Under the pieces are notes generated by a model that was given only the letters and a program-made list of their open reading frames with translations, was not told the origin of the DNA and did no database searches. 7,427 bases of DNA from Coriobacteriales bacterium (GTDB taxonomy: Bacteria > Actinomycetota > Coriobacteriia > Coriobacteriales > UBA8131), in contig JAISPK010000136.1 of assembly GCA_031274985.1 (NCBI GenBank), forward strand, positions 1 through 7,427, in the 5' to 3' direction. This document shows positions 6,321 through 7,427 of the stretch, piece after piece. Within the stretch, counting starts at the first letter, position 1, and each line of letters starts with the position of its first letter. A program made the translations under genes and the position numbers.

Positions 6321-7319
6321 TTATACCATCCTTTCGTTTGTGGCATCTGTGTCTGTCCCAGGATTAACTTCTTCGGTGTTGTTGGTGTCGTTTATGTTTT
6401 CGACGCCGGTGGCGTCGTTGGTGCTGCCGGTGTCGGCTTTGGCTTGCTCGTTGCTCGCGGTGTCGGCTTTGGCTTGCTCGTTGCTCGCGTCAGCCTCCGC
6501 TTTTGACTTTCCCTTTACAAAGGGGATTTTTGAGCTCGAGCGCTTGAGCTCTTTTTGCGCTTTTTTAGATTCCTCTAAGAGGGCTGCCGCTTCTGCCTTC
6601 TTTTGCATGTGCTTTTGCTGTTTGGGGCTCTGTCTTCCCTGGGCTCCTACCGAGTGCGCCCGCTGCATCTTGCGGATCTTGGTGTTGTCGAGTATGAGGG
6701 CACCGATAACTGCCGGATACGCGATGGCCATAGGGATTATCGTCCCATAGCCGCCCGCGAGATCAGGAAAAGCAAAATTGGCGACGAGCGAAACAATCAC
6801 AAAGAAAACACCCACGGCCATCAAGACCCAGTAGATGCGTTTGAGTTTGCGGTACTCGGGCGTATCAGGCCCTCTCTGCCACGTTGCAATTTTTGCCGGA
6901 GCGGCGGGAGCGTTTTTTGAAGTGTCGGCTGCCTCCCCTGCAGTATCTTCGCCGGTTTTGCCGGAGCGACCCTGCGCTTTAGAGCTATTTGCTGTTTTAT
7001 CCTTAGGCACAAAGAAGATGTTCTTGATCCTGGTGGCCATGGACTCTTCTTTTGGCTCCGGGACATCTTCGCCTGCGGCAATGCGCTCCTTGCGCTCACG
7101 CTCCTCTGCCTTGCGCTGGCGCTCTTTTTCTTTGGCGGCAAGCTGTGCGTCGCGCTTTTTGCGGGCTGCCTTGCGCTCCTGTTTATTGGTTGGCCTTTTT
7201 TCGAGGTGCACAGACGAGGCTGCGTCTGACTTGGGTTTGAGCTTTGCGGCAGATTTGCGGGTCTTGCCCTGTGGCCCGTCGCCCTGATAGCGATCATTCA
7301 TAGGATTTCGTTGTGCCAT
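6321..7319 (-). CDS. Highly charged two-helix membrane protein, unknown function
   Basis: I do not know a function for this 332-residue protein, though its start (QGKTRKSAA, then a Lys/Arg/Glu stretch) looks like a family found in front of purL in Coriobacteriia. Residues 40-85 are dense in Lys, Arg, Glu and Ala (NKQERKAARKKRDAQL), probably a long helix or coiled coil. Two membrane helices follow, about 162-184 and 192-210, in a hairpin joined by a short FPDLAGGYG turn, so both charged ends should face the cytoplasm. Residues 230-262 are again charged, and the tail is acidic and low-complexity with a perfect 10-residue repeat. The ATG at 7319 has GGAG nine bases upstream; the Met at residue 7 lacks this. 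Only five bases separate its stop from purL, so the two are almost certainly co-transcribed and perhaps translationally coupled. Confidence 0.8.
   Translation of the reverse strand: MAQRNPMNDRYQGDGPQGKTRKSAAKLKPKSDAASSVHLEKRPTNKQERKAARKKRDAQLAAKEKERQRKAEERERKERIAAGEDVPEPKEESMATRIKNIFFVPKDKTANSSKAQGRSGKTGEDTAGEAADTSKNAPAAPAKIATWQRGPDTPEYRKLKRIYWVLMAVGVFFVIVSLVANFAFPDLAGGYGTIIPMAIAYPAVIGALILDNTKIRKMQRAHSVGAQGRQSPKQQKHMQKKAEAAALLEESKKAQKELKRSSSKIPFVKGKSKAEADASNEQAKADTASNEQAKADTGSTNDATGVENINDTNNTEEVNPGTDTDATNERMV
6329..6334 (-). promoter_or_regulatory. Ribosome binding site of purL, inside the upstream gene
   Basis: AAAGGA on the minus strand lies within the last codons of the two-helix membrane protein gene, 13 bases before the purL ATG. 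The spacing is long, but no better site exists. Ribosomes finishing the upstream gene would pass over it, which favours coupled translation. Confidence 0.45.
6430..6489. repeat. Perfect 30-bp in-frame tandem duplication
   Basis: Two identical 30-bp units (6430-6459 and 6460-6489) lie in the 3' part of the two-helix membrane protein gene. They encode the repeated ten residues ASNEQAKADT. Because the period is a multiple of three, the reading frame is kept. Identity at every base suggests a recent event or slippage in a disordered tail. Confidence 0.9.
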
Positions 7320-7353
7320 TTGTATTTACTCCACTCACTTAAGCATGCAGAAA

Positions 7354-7392
7354 GATATAATAACAAAACATCGGTGACATCGGCTTACCGAT
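7354..7392 (-). promoter_or_regulatory. Possible promoter and operator upstream of the purL operon
   Basis: The 100 bases before the first gene of the operon hold a -10-like string on the minus strand (TTATTATATC, 7363-7354) but no good -35. Just upstream are three half-sites: ATCGG at 7370 and 7379 (nine bases apart) and CCGAT at 7388-7392. The outer pair forms the inverted repeat ATCGGT...ACCGAT, with 11 bases between arms. This looks like a protein-binding site where the -35 would be, so an activator or repressor is possible. It does not resemble the known PurR operators. Confidence 0.35.
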
Positions 7393-7427
7393 CAGCTCAA
7401 AGCAATAAGAGAGCCTGCCCTGTGCGA

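Overview
The window reads as chromosomal DNA from a high-G+C Gram-positive bacterium, most probably a member of the Coriobacteriia (Actinomycetota). Three things point there: the small-type PurL, the poorly charted membrane protein directly in front of purL, and a surface 5'-nucleotidase-like protein with a C-terminal membrane anchor. I recognise these from memory of family sequences, not from a search, so the class-level call is likely but unproven.

Layout, left to right. Bases 3-1028 (+) hold the 3' part of a membrane-anchored 5'-nucleotidase/metallophosphatase whose start lies off the window. It converges on a 65-residue one-pass membrane protein (1134-1331, -). A roughly 240-bp gene-free stretch follows. 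Next is a 12-helix major facilitator superfamily (MFS) permease (1569-2645, -), with its own promoter and a leader holding a 30-bp tandem duplication. A complete tRNA-Phe(GAA) gene follows (2827-2902, -), with a strong promoter and a strong intrinsic terminator. A 170-bp block of hairpin-headed tandem repeats (3001-3170) separates it from the last unit.

That unit is a probable three-gene operon read leftwards: a 332-residue charged two-helix membrane protein (6321-7319), purL (4015-6315) and a CD225/dispanin-like membrane protein with a Pro/Gln-rich N-terminus (3217-3966). The first two genes are 5 nt apart and the last two 48 nt apart. A sequence with three CCGAT half-sites lies upstream of the operon.

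Apart from the first gene, every gene is on the minus strand. PurL makes formylglycinamidine ribonucleotide with PurQ and PurS, which are not in the window. The functions of its two membrane-protein neighbours are unknown. I see no insertion sequence, prophage, CRISPR array, toxin-antitoxin pair or defence system. The region looks like ordinary core genome with some unusual small repeats, and I found no convincing new system.
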